Below, in pieces: positions 44,766 to 53,365 of a stretch of 64,000 nt of DNA. Origin of the DNA: Bacillus carboniphilus (GTDB lineage: Bacteria > Bacillota > Bacilli > Bacillales > JC228). A program made the position numbers and the translations under genes. Positions within the stretch are counted from its first letter, which is position 1. Each line of letters begins with the position of its first letter. A model generated the notes under the pieces. The model was not told the origin of the DNA, ran no database searches, and was given only the letters and a program-made list of their open reading frames with translations. The stretch lies in contig NZ_BAAADJ010000011.1 of the NCBI RefSeq assembly GCF_039522365.1, forward strand, positions 1-64,000, given 5' to 3'.

Positions 44766-45308
44766 TTATTTAGAGACAGTTGCTCCACGGTAGAAGTTCG
44801 TAATATAAGATCTACCTGTGTTGTGGAAAAGAATAATAAGAACTGGTACTACAACTATGGTTCCTAGTAATAGCACCATGTAAAGTACCGTTGAACCAGC
44901 GTTAAAGTGTTTACCCGTCTCATCTTTATATTGATCTTGAAACGCCTGAATATCTGGAGTTAATTCAAAAGAACTTGACTCAACAAATACACCATTCGTT
45001 GCATCATAGAACTGAATTTCATGTCCAGTGTAGTAGAAAAAGCGGTCACGCTCTTCCTTATACTCAACATACATAGCATCTACTTGAATCTCACCTGTAA
45101 CGTTTCCTTCTGAGTCAAGCTGGTTCGTTGTAAAGCTTTGAAGATCTTTTACTGCCACTGAACCCTCATCATAATATGAAAATAGTCCATCAAAGCGTTT
45201 TTCTAATGCATCATATACATCATCAGAAACTGAAACTGCTGCACTAGCAGGAATTGCTAATAGTAAAGTAAGTAAAGCAGTGATGAAAAGACTAAGTAGT
45301 TTTTTCAC
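44766..45308 (-). CDS. Secreted protein with C-terminal membrane anchor, unknown function
   Basis: A 180-residue protein with a cleavable signal peptide (MKKLLSLFITALLTLLLAIPASAA), an extracellular region of about 110 residues rich in D, E and aromatic residues, and one transmembrane helix near the C-terminus (TVLYMVLLLGTIVVVPVLIILF) followed by a short basic tail. I do not recognise the family. A strong terminator follows; the promoter side is a 226-base gap. Confidence 0.78.
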   Translation of the reverse strand: MKKLLSLFITALLTLLLAIPASAAVSVSDDVYDALEKRFDGLFSYYDEGSVAVKDLQSFTTNQLDSEGNVTGEIQVDAMYVEYKEERDRFFYYTGHEIQFYDATNGVFVESSSFELTPDIQAFQDQYKDETGKHFNAGSTVLYMVLLLGTIVVVPVLIILFHNTGRSYITNFYRGATVSK

Positions 45309-45484
45309 CTTGACCCCTCCCTGTTGTGTTTGTTATTGGATCCGTAAGATACGGTAGTTTCTATAGTCTATTGTGTTAGTAGACTTTTAACATAGTAATT
45401 ATAGCAAGAGATAGGTGAATGAATCAATAACATCTCCTATCAATTTATAAATTTGAAGAATTTTACAGGGGATTTCCCCCAACA

Positions 45485-45527
45485 AAAGAAGCTCCCACCT
45501 GAAAATAAATTCTCTAGGAGCCTCATT
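45485..45527 (-). terminator. Terminator after the CuA-like lipoprotein gene
   Basis: On the minus strand GAGGCTCC pairs with GGGAGCTTC-type bases (one G-T), with an inner A/T-rich part and TTTTGTT behind it. Confidence 0.6.
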
Positions 45528-45534
45528 TTATTGA

Positions 45535-45882
45535 CTATTCCACCACTATAGTAGATTTCATATCTGCATGGCCTGCACCACACATAATGCTACATACAAT
45601 TGTGTAGGTACCTGGCTTTAAATTTAACGTTTTAGCTTTACCCGCTTCAATGGAATCACCAGTTTCTTGAATTTGAATACCATGGAATCCATCTGAGTTT
45701 TCTAGAATGATTGAAACCTCTCCAGCTTCAATCTTGTACTCTTCTTGATCAAATGCCCAATTTTCAGCAACTATATTTAATTTTTGATCGGCAAGGGCTT
45801 GAGAATTCGCATCCTCACTATTTCCACAAGCGGAAAGGAGTAAAACAATAAGCGATATAGATAATACAAATATTTTTTTCAT
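45535..45882 (-). CDS. Cupredoxin-type lipoprotein with CuA-like copper ligands
   Basis: A 115-residue lipoprotein with lipobox LSAC (Cys19). The mature part is a cupredoxin resembling the CuA domain of cytochrome oxidase subunit II: His67 in GFHGIQI and the loop C97-S-I-M-C101-G-A-G-H105-A-D-M108, which holds the two Cys, His and Met of a CuA site. It has no transmembrane helix and no oxidase genes nearby. A role in copper delivery or electron transfer on the membrane surface is inferred. Confidence 0.85.
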   Translation of the reverse strand: MKKIFVLSISLIVLLLSACGNSEDANSQALADQKLNIVAENWAFDQEEYKIEAGEVSIILENSDGFHGIQIQETGDSIEAGKAKTLNLKPGTYTIVCSIMCGAGHADMKSTIVVE

Positions 45883-46071
45883 ATTTGTCCCTCTTTCATC
45901 CTTTTTTAATTGGAGAGTAACCTCTACCCATTACCATTTTATACCGGATTTTCATAATATCCTTGTCCGTTTATGAAAATTCAGTGGCAATTTTAAAACT
46001 TATGCAGTTGAGTATATTATCTGCTATACTCACAATGTATGACTTAAGAATGAAATTAAAGGAGTTAACAT

Positions 46072-46650
46072 ATGAGTGAATTACTACATAGCTTAGAAGC
46101 ATGGATTATGGAGTTTGGCACCATTGGGTTATTCATTGTGTCATTCTTAGAATCCTCATTTTTCCCCATTCCACCTGATGTATTTTTGCTGCCTATAGCC
46201 ATCGCTAACCCTAGTAATGCCTGGTTCCTTGCACTAATTGTTACAGTAGGAAGTGTATTAGGTGCTATATTAGGCTGGTGGATTGGAAAGAAATTAGGAA
46301 GGCCCATTTTGTTGAAATTTATTTCTGAAGAAAAAATCCAAAAAGTTGAGGGTTACTTTCAAAAGTATGGGTCCATGGCTATATTAGTTGCTGGATTCAC
46401 TCCTATTCCATATAAAGTGTTTACCATCTTCTCTGGGGTTACCAATATGAAAATACGTGTCCTTGTTTTTTGGTCTATCATTGGACGAGGTATTCGATTC
46501 TTTCTAGAAGCTGCTCTGGTCGTCACACTTGGTGCAAAAGCAATGCCATTTATTGAGGAAAACTTTACACTTATCACGATTATTGGTGGAGGTATTCTAA
46601 TTATCGCCTATATTTTGTACCAATTCGTTTGGAAAAAAAGACACAAATAA
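46072..46650 (+). CDS. DedA/YqaA family membrane protein
   Basis: A 192-residue VTT/DedA-type protein with family motifs FLESSFFPIPPDVFLLP, GWWIGKKLGRP and GFTPIPYKVFTIFSGV. Members act in lipid carrier recycling or membrane homeostasis. ATG has AAAGGAG upstream; a terminator follows at 46660. Confidence 0.87.
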   Translation: MSELLHSLEAWIMEFGTIGLFIVSFLESSFFPIPPDVFLLPIAIANPSNAWFLALIVTVGSVLGAILGWWIGKKLGRPILLKFISEEKIQKVEGYFQKYGSMAILVAGFTPIPYKVFTIFSGVTNMKIRVLVFWSIIGRGIRFFLEAALVVTLGAKAMPFIEENFTLITIIGGGILIIAYILYQFVWKKRHK

Positions 46651-46659
46651 GAAACATAT

Positions 46660-46690
46660 ACACACTATCTCATTTTAGTGTGTTTTTTTT
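46660..46690 (+). terminator. Terminator after DedA gene
   Basis: ACACACTA pairs perfectly with TAGTGTGT around TCTCATTT, followed by eight T. Confidence 0.88.
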
Positions 46691-46772
46691 ACAGAATTGT
46701 TTTTGGAATTTTCGGTTTGCAGTAAAAAGAGGAAAGTAAAATTACAAAGTTTATTTAAAAGGGGATGTATGA

Positions 46773-47798
46773 ATGGGTATATTTATTCGGCTACTGAAGC
46801 GCATCGGTAGTCTTGAATATGGGGTGATTGTTTTATTGTCCCTAGTGATTGTACTTTTTGGGACTATTTCGATTTACCTTATTGAGCCGGAAAACTTCCC
46901 TAGCATATTTGATAGTTTTTGGTGGACAATGACAACCCTTACTACTGTCGGCTACGGAGACTTTTTCCCAACGACTATTGCCGGAAGATGGATTGGCATT
47001 TTTCTCTTCCTATTCGGAATTGGCATTATTGGAGTATTTATAACCAAAACGGTTGATTCCTTAACAACCTATACTCGTTTAAAATCGGAGGGTAAGCTCG
47101 TGTATAAACAGAAGGAACATTATATTTATATCGGCTGGTCTAAAAAAGTAGAAAAGGCGATTAGGGAGGTATTGCAACACAACCCAAAAGCCAAGGTAGT
47201 CCTTATCAATCAACTATCTCAAACACCCATCGTTCATGATCAAATTCATTTTATTCAAGGGGACCCTTCTCAACACGATACATTAGTAAAAGCCAATATT
47301 CTCGAAGCAAAACGTGTAGCGATTTTTTCGGATTCGAATATTGATGACCCTGCTTTAGCAGATGGAAAAACCCTACTCACTGCATCTGCTGTAGAGTCTT
47401 TGTCGGAGCAATATCAACGAAATATCCATACCGTTGTAGAAATTCGTGAAGAGCAAAACATCACAAAGTTTAAGCATATCAATGTAGATGATTTCATTTT
47501 ATCTGATGACTCCGTATCACTTTTAATGGCCAAGGCTACTCTACAACCTGGTACTACTCATATTTTTAGGCAGCTTCTTAGCAAAAGCTTTGGCAGCAAT
47601 ATTCATGAAATTTCTCCTAAACCTCATTGGAAGACCTATAAAGAGGCTTCTTCCGAGTTATATGAAAAAGGGGCTATTCTTATGGCCGTTAATCAAGATA
47701 TGGACGTTGCCACTCATCATACGAAAGAATTAAAGCAAACTGACATACTCTATATAGTTTGTAATGATGAAACCTTTCACGAATTGAGTAATCATTAA
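46773..47798 (+). CDS. yugO: potassium channel with RCK domain (YugO-like)
   Basis: A 341-residue protein with two transmembrane helices flanking the K+ selectivity filter TVGYGD (58-63) and a cytosolic TrkA-N/RCK domain (from about residue 115). B. subtilis YugO has the same build and releases potassium during biofilm electrical signalling. Here mstX, the partner of yugO in B. subtilis, is not seen upstream. Confidence 0.88.
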   Translation: MGIFIRLLKRIGSLEYGVIVLLSLVIVLFGTISIYLIEPENFPSIFDSFWWTMTTLTTVGYGDFFPTTIAGRWIGIFLFLFGIGIIGVFITKTVDSLTTYTRLKSEGKLVYKQKEHYIYIGWSKKVEKAIREVLQHNPKAKVVLINQLSQTPIVHDQIHFIQGDPSQHDTLVKANILEAKRVAIFSDSNIDDPALADGKTLLTASAVESLSEQYQRNIHTVVEIREEQNITKFKHINVDDFILSDDSVSLLMAKATLQPGTTHIFRQLLSKSFGSNIHEISPKPHWKTYKEASSELYEKGAILMAVNQDMDVATHHTKELKQTDILYIVCNDETFHELSNH

Positions 47799-47832
47799 AG
47801 AGGGGTATTTATTTAAACCGGGGGTTTTGCTA

Positions 47833-48110
47833 AAAAGGCGGAACTTAGAGTCCACTGAACCATGATAAACTGCATTTTACATAAAAATAGCAGAACCTGT
47901 GTCTGGAGGATGAAGTAAGAGGACACAGGTTCCGTTATTTGATTAAAATGGCCTGTATTGCGGGGATTGGCGGACAGAGAATCCGTTATTTAGCATAAAT
48001 TAACCAAAAAAGTACTAAAAATGGACGAATAGTGGAATCTGTGTCCGTTTAAAGCTCGAAAACCGTCCTTTGTGTGAAAATAGCGGATCGTATGTCCGTT
48101 TAACATTCGA
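47833..48110. repeat. GGAC...TCCGTTATT module array
   Basis: Six modules in both orientations, including GGACACAGGTTCCGTTATT, GCGGACAGAGAATCCGTTATT and the inverted AATAGCGGATCGTATGTCCG. The rest of the 47799-48295 gap has no gene that I can support. Confidence 0.8.
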
Positions 48111-48295
48111 AAACCGGCACTTGGTTAATCAGCTTATCCAGTTTCCAGCTAAGTCCCGAAAAAGCTGCAACTGGTAATAATATCCATCAGCGGTTCCCTT
48201 TTCTGCACTAAAAAGCCGAAAACGGTAATCATAGCCCACCGATGACACATTACCCTCCGTATTTTAACTGCAAATGCAGGATTTGGAATAAACGA

Positions 48296-49381
48296 TTAAA
48301 CAGGAACCTTCCCAATATATTCAGCCTGCGGACGATACAGTGTATTATCACTTGCCTGCTCTAAAACATGGGCTGTCCACCCTACCATTCGACTGGCTGA
48401 GAAGGTAGGAGTAAATAATTCTGGTTCCATTTCAATGGCTTTCATAACCGCCGCCGCATAATACTCAACGTTTGTGTATAGCTTCCGTCCTGGCTTCCAT
48501 TTTTCTAAATGGTCAATCACCATTTCTTCTACCTGATTTGCTAGTAATAGCCACGGATCATCCTTACCGATGGTTTGAACAACCTGGCGCAACGCTTCGG
48601 CTCTTGGGTCTCTTGTTTTATATACTCTATGGCCAAACCCCATAATTCTTTCATTATTAGATAATTTGTTTTCAATCCATTGTTCAGCATGCTCAATTTC
48701 CTGAATCTCATTCAGCATGTCAATCACGCCCGTAGGAGCACCTCCGTGTAACGGCCCCTTCATCGTACCAATTGCAGAAGTAATCGCAGAGACCATATCT
48801 GATTCAGTAGAGGCTGTAACTCGTGCAGAAAAAGTAGAGGCATTTAACCCATGTTCAATTGTTAAGACCATGTATGTTTCTAATGCTCGAACATGTACTG
48901 CGTTTGGTTCTTCGCCTTTCAACATGTATAAAAAATTGGCTACAAAACCTAGGTCTTCCCTTGGATATATAAAAGGTTGTCCCTTCACTTTATGATACCA
49001 GTAACTAATGATAGTAGGAGTAATCGCTACCATTTCAATGGCTTCTTGTACAGTTGGCTTCCACTTTACATTTTCTGTACCAAGAGCAGAAATCGCTGTT
49101 CTTAGAGCACTCATGATACTTACGTTTAAGGGTAAACAGTCTAGAACTGCCTTCACATGGTTAGGGAGATTTCTTTTCAACCGGAGCATATTGCTCAATG
49201 ACTGTAACTCTTTTTCTGATGGCCAGGTTCCATTCCAAATAAAATACGCTACTTCTTCAAATGATTTTTTAAGAGCAAGTTGATTGGCATACTCTCCCCT
49301 ATAAAGTAAAACCCCATTCGTTCCATCTACTAAACTTAAACAGGTTTGAGCAGCAACTACACCTTTTAAACCTTTCAACAT
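48296..49381 (-). CDS. citA: citrate synthase (CitA-like)
   Basis: A 361-residue type II-like short citrate synthase with the family signature GFGHRVYKTRDPRA and active-site histidines in GPLHGGAPTG and GFGHRVYK. I use ATG at 49381, with AAAGGTGG 8 bases upstream; the frame opens at the GTG at 49393 inside that site. It is divergent from a LysR gene, matching citA/citR of B. subtilis. Methylcitrate activity cannot be excluded by sequence. Confidence 0.88.
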   Translation of the reverse strand: MLKGLKGVVAAQTCLSLVDGTNGVLLYRGEYANQLALKKSFEEVAYFIWNGTWPSEKELQSLSNMLRLKRNLPNHVKAVLDCLPLNVSIMSALRTAISALGTENVKWKPTVQEAIEMVAITPTIISYWYHKVKGQPFIYPREDLGFVANFLYMLKGEEPNAVHVRALETYMVLTIEHGLNASTFSARVTASTESDMVSAITSAIGTMKGPLHGGAPTGVIDMLNEIQEIEHAEQWIENKLSNNERIMGFGHRVYKTRDPRAEALRQVVQTIGKDDPWLLLANQVEEMVIDHLEKWKPGRKLYTNVEYYAAAVMKAIEMEPELFTPTFSASRMVGWTAHVLEQASDNTLYRPQAEYIGKVPV

Positions 49382-49452
49382 GTTATCTACCACCTTTCTT
49401 ACTTCTATTTTATGGTAGATTTCTATTTAAAAAAATTAAATATTATTTTATA

Positions 49453-49477
49453 TTTTAATTAAGAATCTTAATTAAAA
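49453..49477. promoter_or_regulatory. Palindromic operator candidate between citA and citR
   Basis: An 11-bp perfect inverted repeat, TTTTAATTAAG with CTTAATTAAAA, is spaced by AAT. It lies in the 109-base divergent region directly upstream of the citR ribosome binding site and contains T-N11-A, the pattern bound by LysR regulators. Confidence 0.7.
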
Positions 49478-49490
49478 AGGAGAGAATCAT

Positions 49491-50369
49491 TTGGAACTAA
49501 AATGGCTAAAGACCTTTTTACTAGCTGCCAAATATGAGAATTTCAGAAAAGCTGCTGAAGACTTATTCGTTTCCCAGCCTACAGTCACGGTTCATATTCA
49601 TTTATTAGAAGAAGAGTTGGGTTGTAAACTTTTTAAACGTGATGGCCGCCAAATTATTTTGACCGAAGCTGGTAGAGGCTATATTTCCCATGCCAAGCAG
49701 ATTCTGAACATGTTTGAAGCAAGTGTAGAGGAGTTAAAAAAGATTCAAGAAGGCTATCAAACAAAACTTACACTAGCTGTTTCACCTTTTATTGCATCAT
49801 CCATTTTACCTGCTTTAATACGATCATATGTAAACCAGTATCCACAAGTTGATTTAAACATACAAGTTATTGAATCAAGTATGATCCCGGACCTAATTTC
49901 CAAAGGTGAAGCTGATATTGGATTATCTCGACAGCAAATTCAAATGAAAGGACTTCGGTGTCTTCCACTGCACCAGGACAAAGTGAAGCTAATTGTACCT
50001 CATGATGGGTATGACCCGGAATCCGCTCCACCAGTAGAAGTCGATGAACTTTTTCAGTCTCATCGTCTGATTGTTCATACACACCCTGACTATTGGGAAG
50101 AACTACTCCCAGTTATAAAAAGACAATACCCATTTACTAAAACCATGACTGTTTCTCAAGTTCATGTAACCAAGCGATTTATTGAGGAGGGACTAGGGAT
50201 ATCCTTCTTGCCACTTTCAATTGTCCAAAGAGAATTATTAGAAGGGAGATTATTAGAAGTTGAAACTCCTCATATACCAGAGGTAACAGCACGTACCTAC
50301 GCTCTGACTAAATACACAAATGCAGAAATTAGTAGATTTCTCGACTATATCTCCCAATATAGGGTGTAA
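49491..50369 (+). CDS. citR: LysR-type regulator (CitR-like)
   Basis: A 292-residue LysR regulator with N-terminal winged HTH (KAAEDLFVSQPTVTVHIHLLEEELGCKLFKR) and a substrate-binding domain from about residue 90. TTG at 49491 follows AAGGAGAG. It is divergent from citA; in B. subtilis CitR represses citA. Confidence 0.87.
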   Translation: MELKWLKTFLLAAKYENFRKAAEDLFVSQPTVTVHIHLLEEELGCKLFKRDGRQIILTEAGRGYISHAKQILNMFEASVEELKKIQEGYQTKLTLAVSPFIASSILPALIRSYVNQYPQVDLNIQVIESSMIPDLISKGEADIGLSRQQIQMKGLRCLPLHQDKVKLIVPHDGYDPESAPPVEVDELFQSHRLIVHTHPDYWEELLPVIKRQYPFTKTMTVSQVHVTKRFIEEGLGISFLPLSIVQRELLEGRLLEVETPHIPEVTARTYALTKYTNAEISRFLDYISQYRV

Positions 50370-50437
50370 TGAGGCTACCCACTTTCTCACAGTCATGTTA
50401 AAATATTCTAATAACTTTGAACGGAAGGGTGCAGAGA

Positions 50438-51760
50438 ATGCCATTGCAGAATGTTAATTACTTAACAAAAGAGGAACTGAAAATTTTAGAGGAAACGGTT
50501 CTCTTTGCATCCGAAGCCCATACTGGGCAGTTTCGTGATACTGGAGAAGCTTTTATTCACCATCCAATTGAAATTACTCAAATGCTAGCTGAATACAAAG
50601 TAGACCTAACAACTCTCCAGGCAGCCATTTTACATGACGTGGTGGAAGATACCTCCATTCAGATAAAAGAAATAAAAGAAAAGTTTGGTCAGGAAGTGGC
50701 CTTTATTGTTGAATCTTTAACTAAAGGAAAGCGACCTACAAACATAAGTCGTCTCGAGTTTATGGAGAGCTACTATACCCAAATTCTTCTTGCTGCAGAA
50801 ACAGATATCCGAGTAGCCATCATTAAAATATTCGATCGACTTCATAATATCCAAACCTTACATGGAAAACCTATTCCAAAGCAAGTCAATTACGCTAATG
50901 AAACCCTAACTTTCTTCGCACCCTTAGCCAAAAAATTAGGGTTACGACGTGTTCAAAAAGCGATAGAAGAACAAGCATTCTTTTATCTAAATCCAAAGAG
51001 ATATCACAAAACAAATCTTCTTATTGAGCAATATAAACAGCAGTTGAAGCCGCTTTTAGATAAACTTCAATCAGCACTTCAGCCAGACAATGTTGTAGAT
51101 TTCGATCACACACCTGTGTATTCTTTATATTCGAACTTACAGTATGAAAGTTCTCTTGAACGAGAAATCTCACTAATCGTTCGTACTGCTTCCATTGAAG
51201 AATGCTATACCGTACTCGGGGTCATTCACTCGTTATGGAAACCCATTAACCATCTATTTGTTGATTCTATCAACCAGTCTGCAAGCCCCTTTGAACAATA
51301 CTTACTCACCACTATAGAAACTGAAGATGGTTCACGATGTACGATTAAAATTATGACCAAAGAACAAGGTCAGTATTACCACTACGGTATTCTATATAAA
51401 TTAGATGCTTACCAAAGTCTTCAATATGATTATGGGACGGATACAAACTATGAGGAATTCATCGCAGAATATTTTCAACCTACGATTACAGTCTATAATC
51501 AATTCGGGGAAATGGTAGTAATCCCAGAAGGCGCTACAGTAGTGGATTACTTGTTTTACGCCTTTGAAGAGAAAGCTTTTTATGCAACCGAAATAAAAGT
51601 GAATGGTCAACACTCCCATGTTAATCAGCCACTAATACCTGGTGACAAAATTGTTTTGCAGTTTAGTCAGGAGTCAAAGTTATTTACTTCCAATTGGGTT
51701 CACTACGCGACCACTAGAAAAGCACTTCAATATTTAGAAGTGCAAGAAAGTAGTAGTTGA
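50438..51760 (+). CDS. RelA/SpoT homologue: HD hydrolase and TGS domains, degenerate synthetase
   Basis: A 440-residue RSH-like protein. The HD hydrolase part is intact: HHP (41-43), AAILHDVVEDT with H66-D67-E70-D71, and IKIFDRLHNIQT with D133. From about 215 to 335 it follows the Rel synthetase layout (CYTVLGVIHSLWKPI) but has lost the substrate-binding YQSLHTT-type motif (here FEQYLLTTI) and the EIQIRT..MH..AE..AAHW block (here TIKIMTKEQGQYYHYGI). A TGS domain (349-410) follows, and the protein ends without the ACT region of the about 734-residue Rel. ATG at 50438 has GGAAGG 9 bases upstream. A (p)ppGpp hydrolase-only role is inferred. Confidence 0.85.
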   Translation: MPLQNVNYLTKEELKILEETVLFASEAHTGQFRDTGEAFIHHPIEITQMLAEYKVDLTTLQAAILHDVVEDTSIQIKEIKEKFGQEVAFIVESLTKGKRPTNISRLEFMESYYTQILLAAETDIRVAIIKIFDRLHNIQTLHGKPIPKQVNYANETLTFFAPLAKKLGLRRVQKAIEEQAFFYLNPKRYHKTNLLIEQYKQQLKPLLDKLQSALQPDNVVDFDHTPVYSLYSNLQYESSLEREISLIVRTASIEECYTVLGVIHSLWKPINHLFVDSINQSASPFEQYLLTTIETEDGSRCTIKIMTKEQGQYYHYGILYKLDAYQSLQYDYGTDTNYEEFIAEYFQPTITVYNQFGEMVVIPEGATVVDYLFYAFEEKAFYATEIKVNGQHSHVNQPLIPGDKIVLQFSQESKLFTSNWVHYATTRKALQYLEVQESSS

Positions 51761-51775
51761 AATTTTGAAATGTTT

Positions 51776-51800
51776 AAAAAGGGCCGTATGCCTGGCCCTT
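51776..51800 (-). terminator. Terminator shared by convergent genes at 51760/51799
   Basis: AAGGGCC pairs perfectly with GGCCCTT around an 8-nt loop; the minus strand continues with TTTTT. It abuts the HAD gene stop codon. Confidence 0.78.
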
Positions 51801-52362
51801 ACTCAAACAACTGATAAGGGAACTCTCGGTAGTTTTGTATGATTACATCAGCAACCTCAGATTCCCCCTGAAACATGATAGTTGTTAATTTTAATTTCTT
51901 TCCTGGGATTAAATCAAGATCTCGGTCCCCCACTACACCGTCGAGTGAAAATTTTTCATTCATATAGGAATAAGCTGAGATATCCGGTTTCCGAGGATAG
52001 CCATCCTCTTTACCGATTACTTCTTCAAAAAAGGGTGCCATCCCATGAAAATCTAGAACTTTTTCAACTATTTCACGTTCCTTATGGGTTACAATCACGT
52101 TCTTTTTGGCTTGCCTTAATACGTCCATTACATCAGGAAAAGGTTGATACATTTCGATTCCAACTTTCTCTTCTAGCTCTCTCATCTTTTCCATTTGTTC
52201 TTTCGTAATGTGAAAGTAATCAATGGCATGTGAAAACGAAACCTTCAGCTGTTTGTAAAGCTCTTCCTTGTCTACTTTTCCGTCTAACACTTCATCTAGA
52301 AGCCTTACATATAGCGGATATGTATCAAATAGCGTTCCATCAAAATCCCACAAAAGATTCAT
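51799..52362 (-). CDS. HAD superfamily hydrolase
   Basis: A 187-residue HAD-IA phosphatase: motif I WDFDGTLFDT with nucleophile Asp, motif II VTHKE, and the acidic motif IV GDRDLD. It overlaps the metalloprotease-like gene upstream by 4 bases, suggesting coupling. The substrate is unknown. Confidence 0.85.
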   Translation of the reverse strand: MNLLWDFDGTLFDTYPLYVRLLDEVLDGKVDKEELYKQLKVSFSHAIDYFHITKEQMEKMRELEEKVGIEMYQPFPDVMDVLRQAKKNVIVTHKEREIVEKVLDFHGMAPFFEEVIGKEDGYPRKPDISAYSYMNEKFSLDGVVGDRDLDLIPGKKLKLTTIMFQGESEVADVIIQNYREFPYQLFE

Positions 52363-53309
52363 GAATTACCCGCTCCTCTCTCGATTAAGTGTTCCGTATG
52401 CTCCATATAAATCTTTTCTGCAATTTTCTTAATTGTTTCCATATCAGCAAATGGAAATCCCGTAGGAGTTGATTCTCCTAATCTTTTTTCAAACTCTTCC
52501 TTAATTAGATAGGATGCAAAATTGTGAGGAAATTCTGGATTTGAATCTGCTTCATGTAAAACTTGTTGGATGACTCTAGATGAATCTTCATACATAATTT
52601 CCACCAATTTTGCTCGATATTCCAACTCATGGTTTTTTAGATTAGGGAACCTTTCAAAATCATCGACGTGTTGAGCCTCGTGTTTTAGATAAGAAATTTG
52701 GAACTTGGGAGATTCTAATATATCTCGATAAATGCTATACACACAATAAAGGCCATCTTCTTTTGCCCAGCCTCCTGCTCCCTTTCGACCACAGGTAGCA
52801 AAATCCAACCAGCTTCGCATGATAAAATCATGCATAAATACAACCTTTAGAGTCTGCTTTCCAAGTGGGAGGTCTACTTCGTACACTTTTTCTTCACTTT
52901 CTCTCCAAATATAAGGCCCATAAAAAGGCTCTGTTTTTCCGCCTAGGAAATGAAAACCCTCTTCTTCAAACATTTTTTGAATAGTTGAACTTAATTCAAC
53001 CTTATCTTGTTGCATAAATCCAATTTCTTGGCTTAAATTCTCTATTAAATTTGATTCTGCTTCTTCATGACCTTTTCTTTTTAACAAGACATCGCGGTAA
53101 TATGTATAAAAGCTGTTTAATATGGGCTGTAATCTACTTGATACCGATGTAATTGGATTAACCCCTTCATAGAAGCGGCTATACATTTGTTCTTTTAGAT
53201 CTTCCCATTCTTCTGTTAGCTCTTTGTTATTCTCTAGTAATTTGTATGCTTTCTGGACGTCGCCTGTTAAGCAATACTTCCAAAATTGATTCTCCCAGCT
53301 TTTCACCAT
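52359..53309 (-). CDS. Putative zinc-binding protein with HExxH motif, unknown
   Basis: A 316-residue soluble protein. YLKHEAQHVDDFERFPNL gives a gluzincin-like HEAQH (210-214), with ELEYRAKLVE (228-237) as a possible third ligand, so a zinc peptidase fold is likely. I recognise no named family. No signal peptide. It is transcribed with the HAD hydrolase (4-base overlap). Confidence 0.72.
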   Translation of the reverse strand: MVKSWENQFWKYCLTGDVQKAYKLLENNKELTEEWEDLKEQMYSRFYEGVNPITSVSSRLQPILNSFYTYYRDVLLKRKGHEEAESNLIENLSQEIGFMQQDKVELSSTIQKMFEEEGFHFLGGKTEPFYGPYIWRESEEKVYEVDLPLGKQTLKVVFMHDFIMRSWLDFATCGRKGAGGWAKEDGLYCVYSIYRDILESPKFQISYLKHEAQHVDDFERFPNLKNHELEYRAKLVEIMYEDSSRVIQQVLHEADSNPEFPHNFASYLIKEEFEKRLGESTPTGFPFADMETIKKIAEKIYMEHTEHLIERGAGNS

Positions 53310-53326
53310 CCGGTTCCCTCCTATGT

Positions 53327-53355
53327 AAAAGAGCTGCTCAAAATTTGAACAGCTC
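53327..53355 (-). terminator. Terminator after methyltransferase 53366-54115
   Basis: On the minus strand GAGCTGTTC pairs with GAGCAGCTC (one T-G pair) around AAATTTT, followed by TTTT. Confidence 0.72.
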
Positions 53356-53365
53356 CATATCTTCT

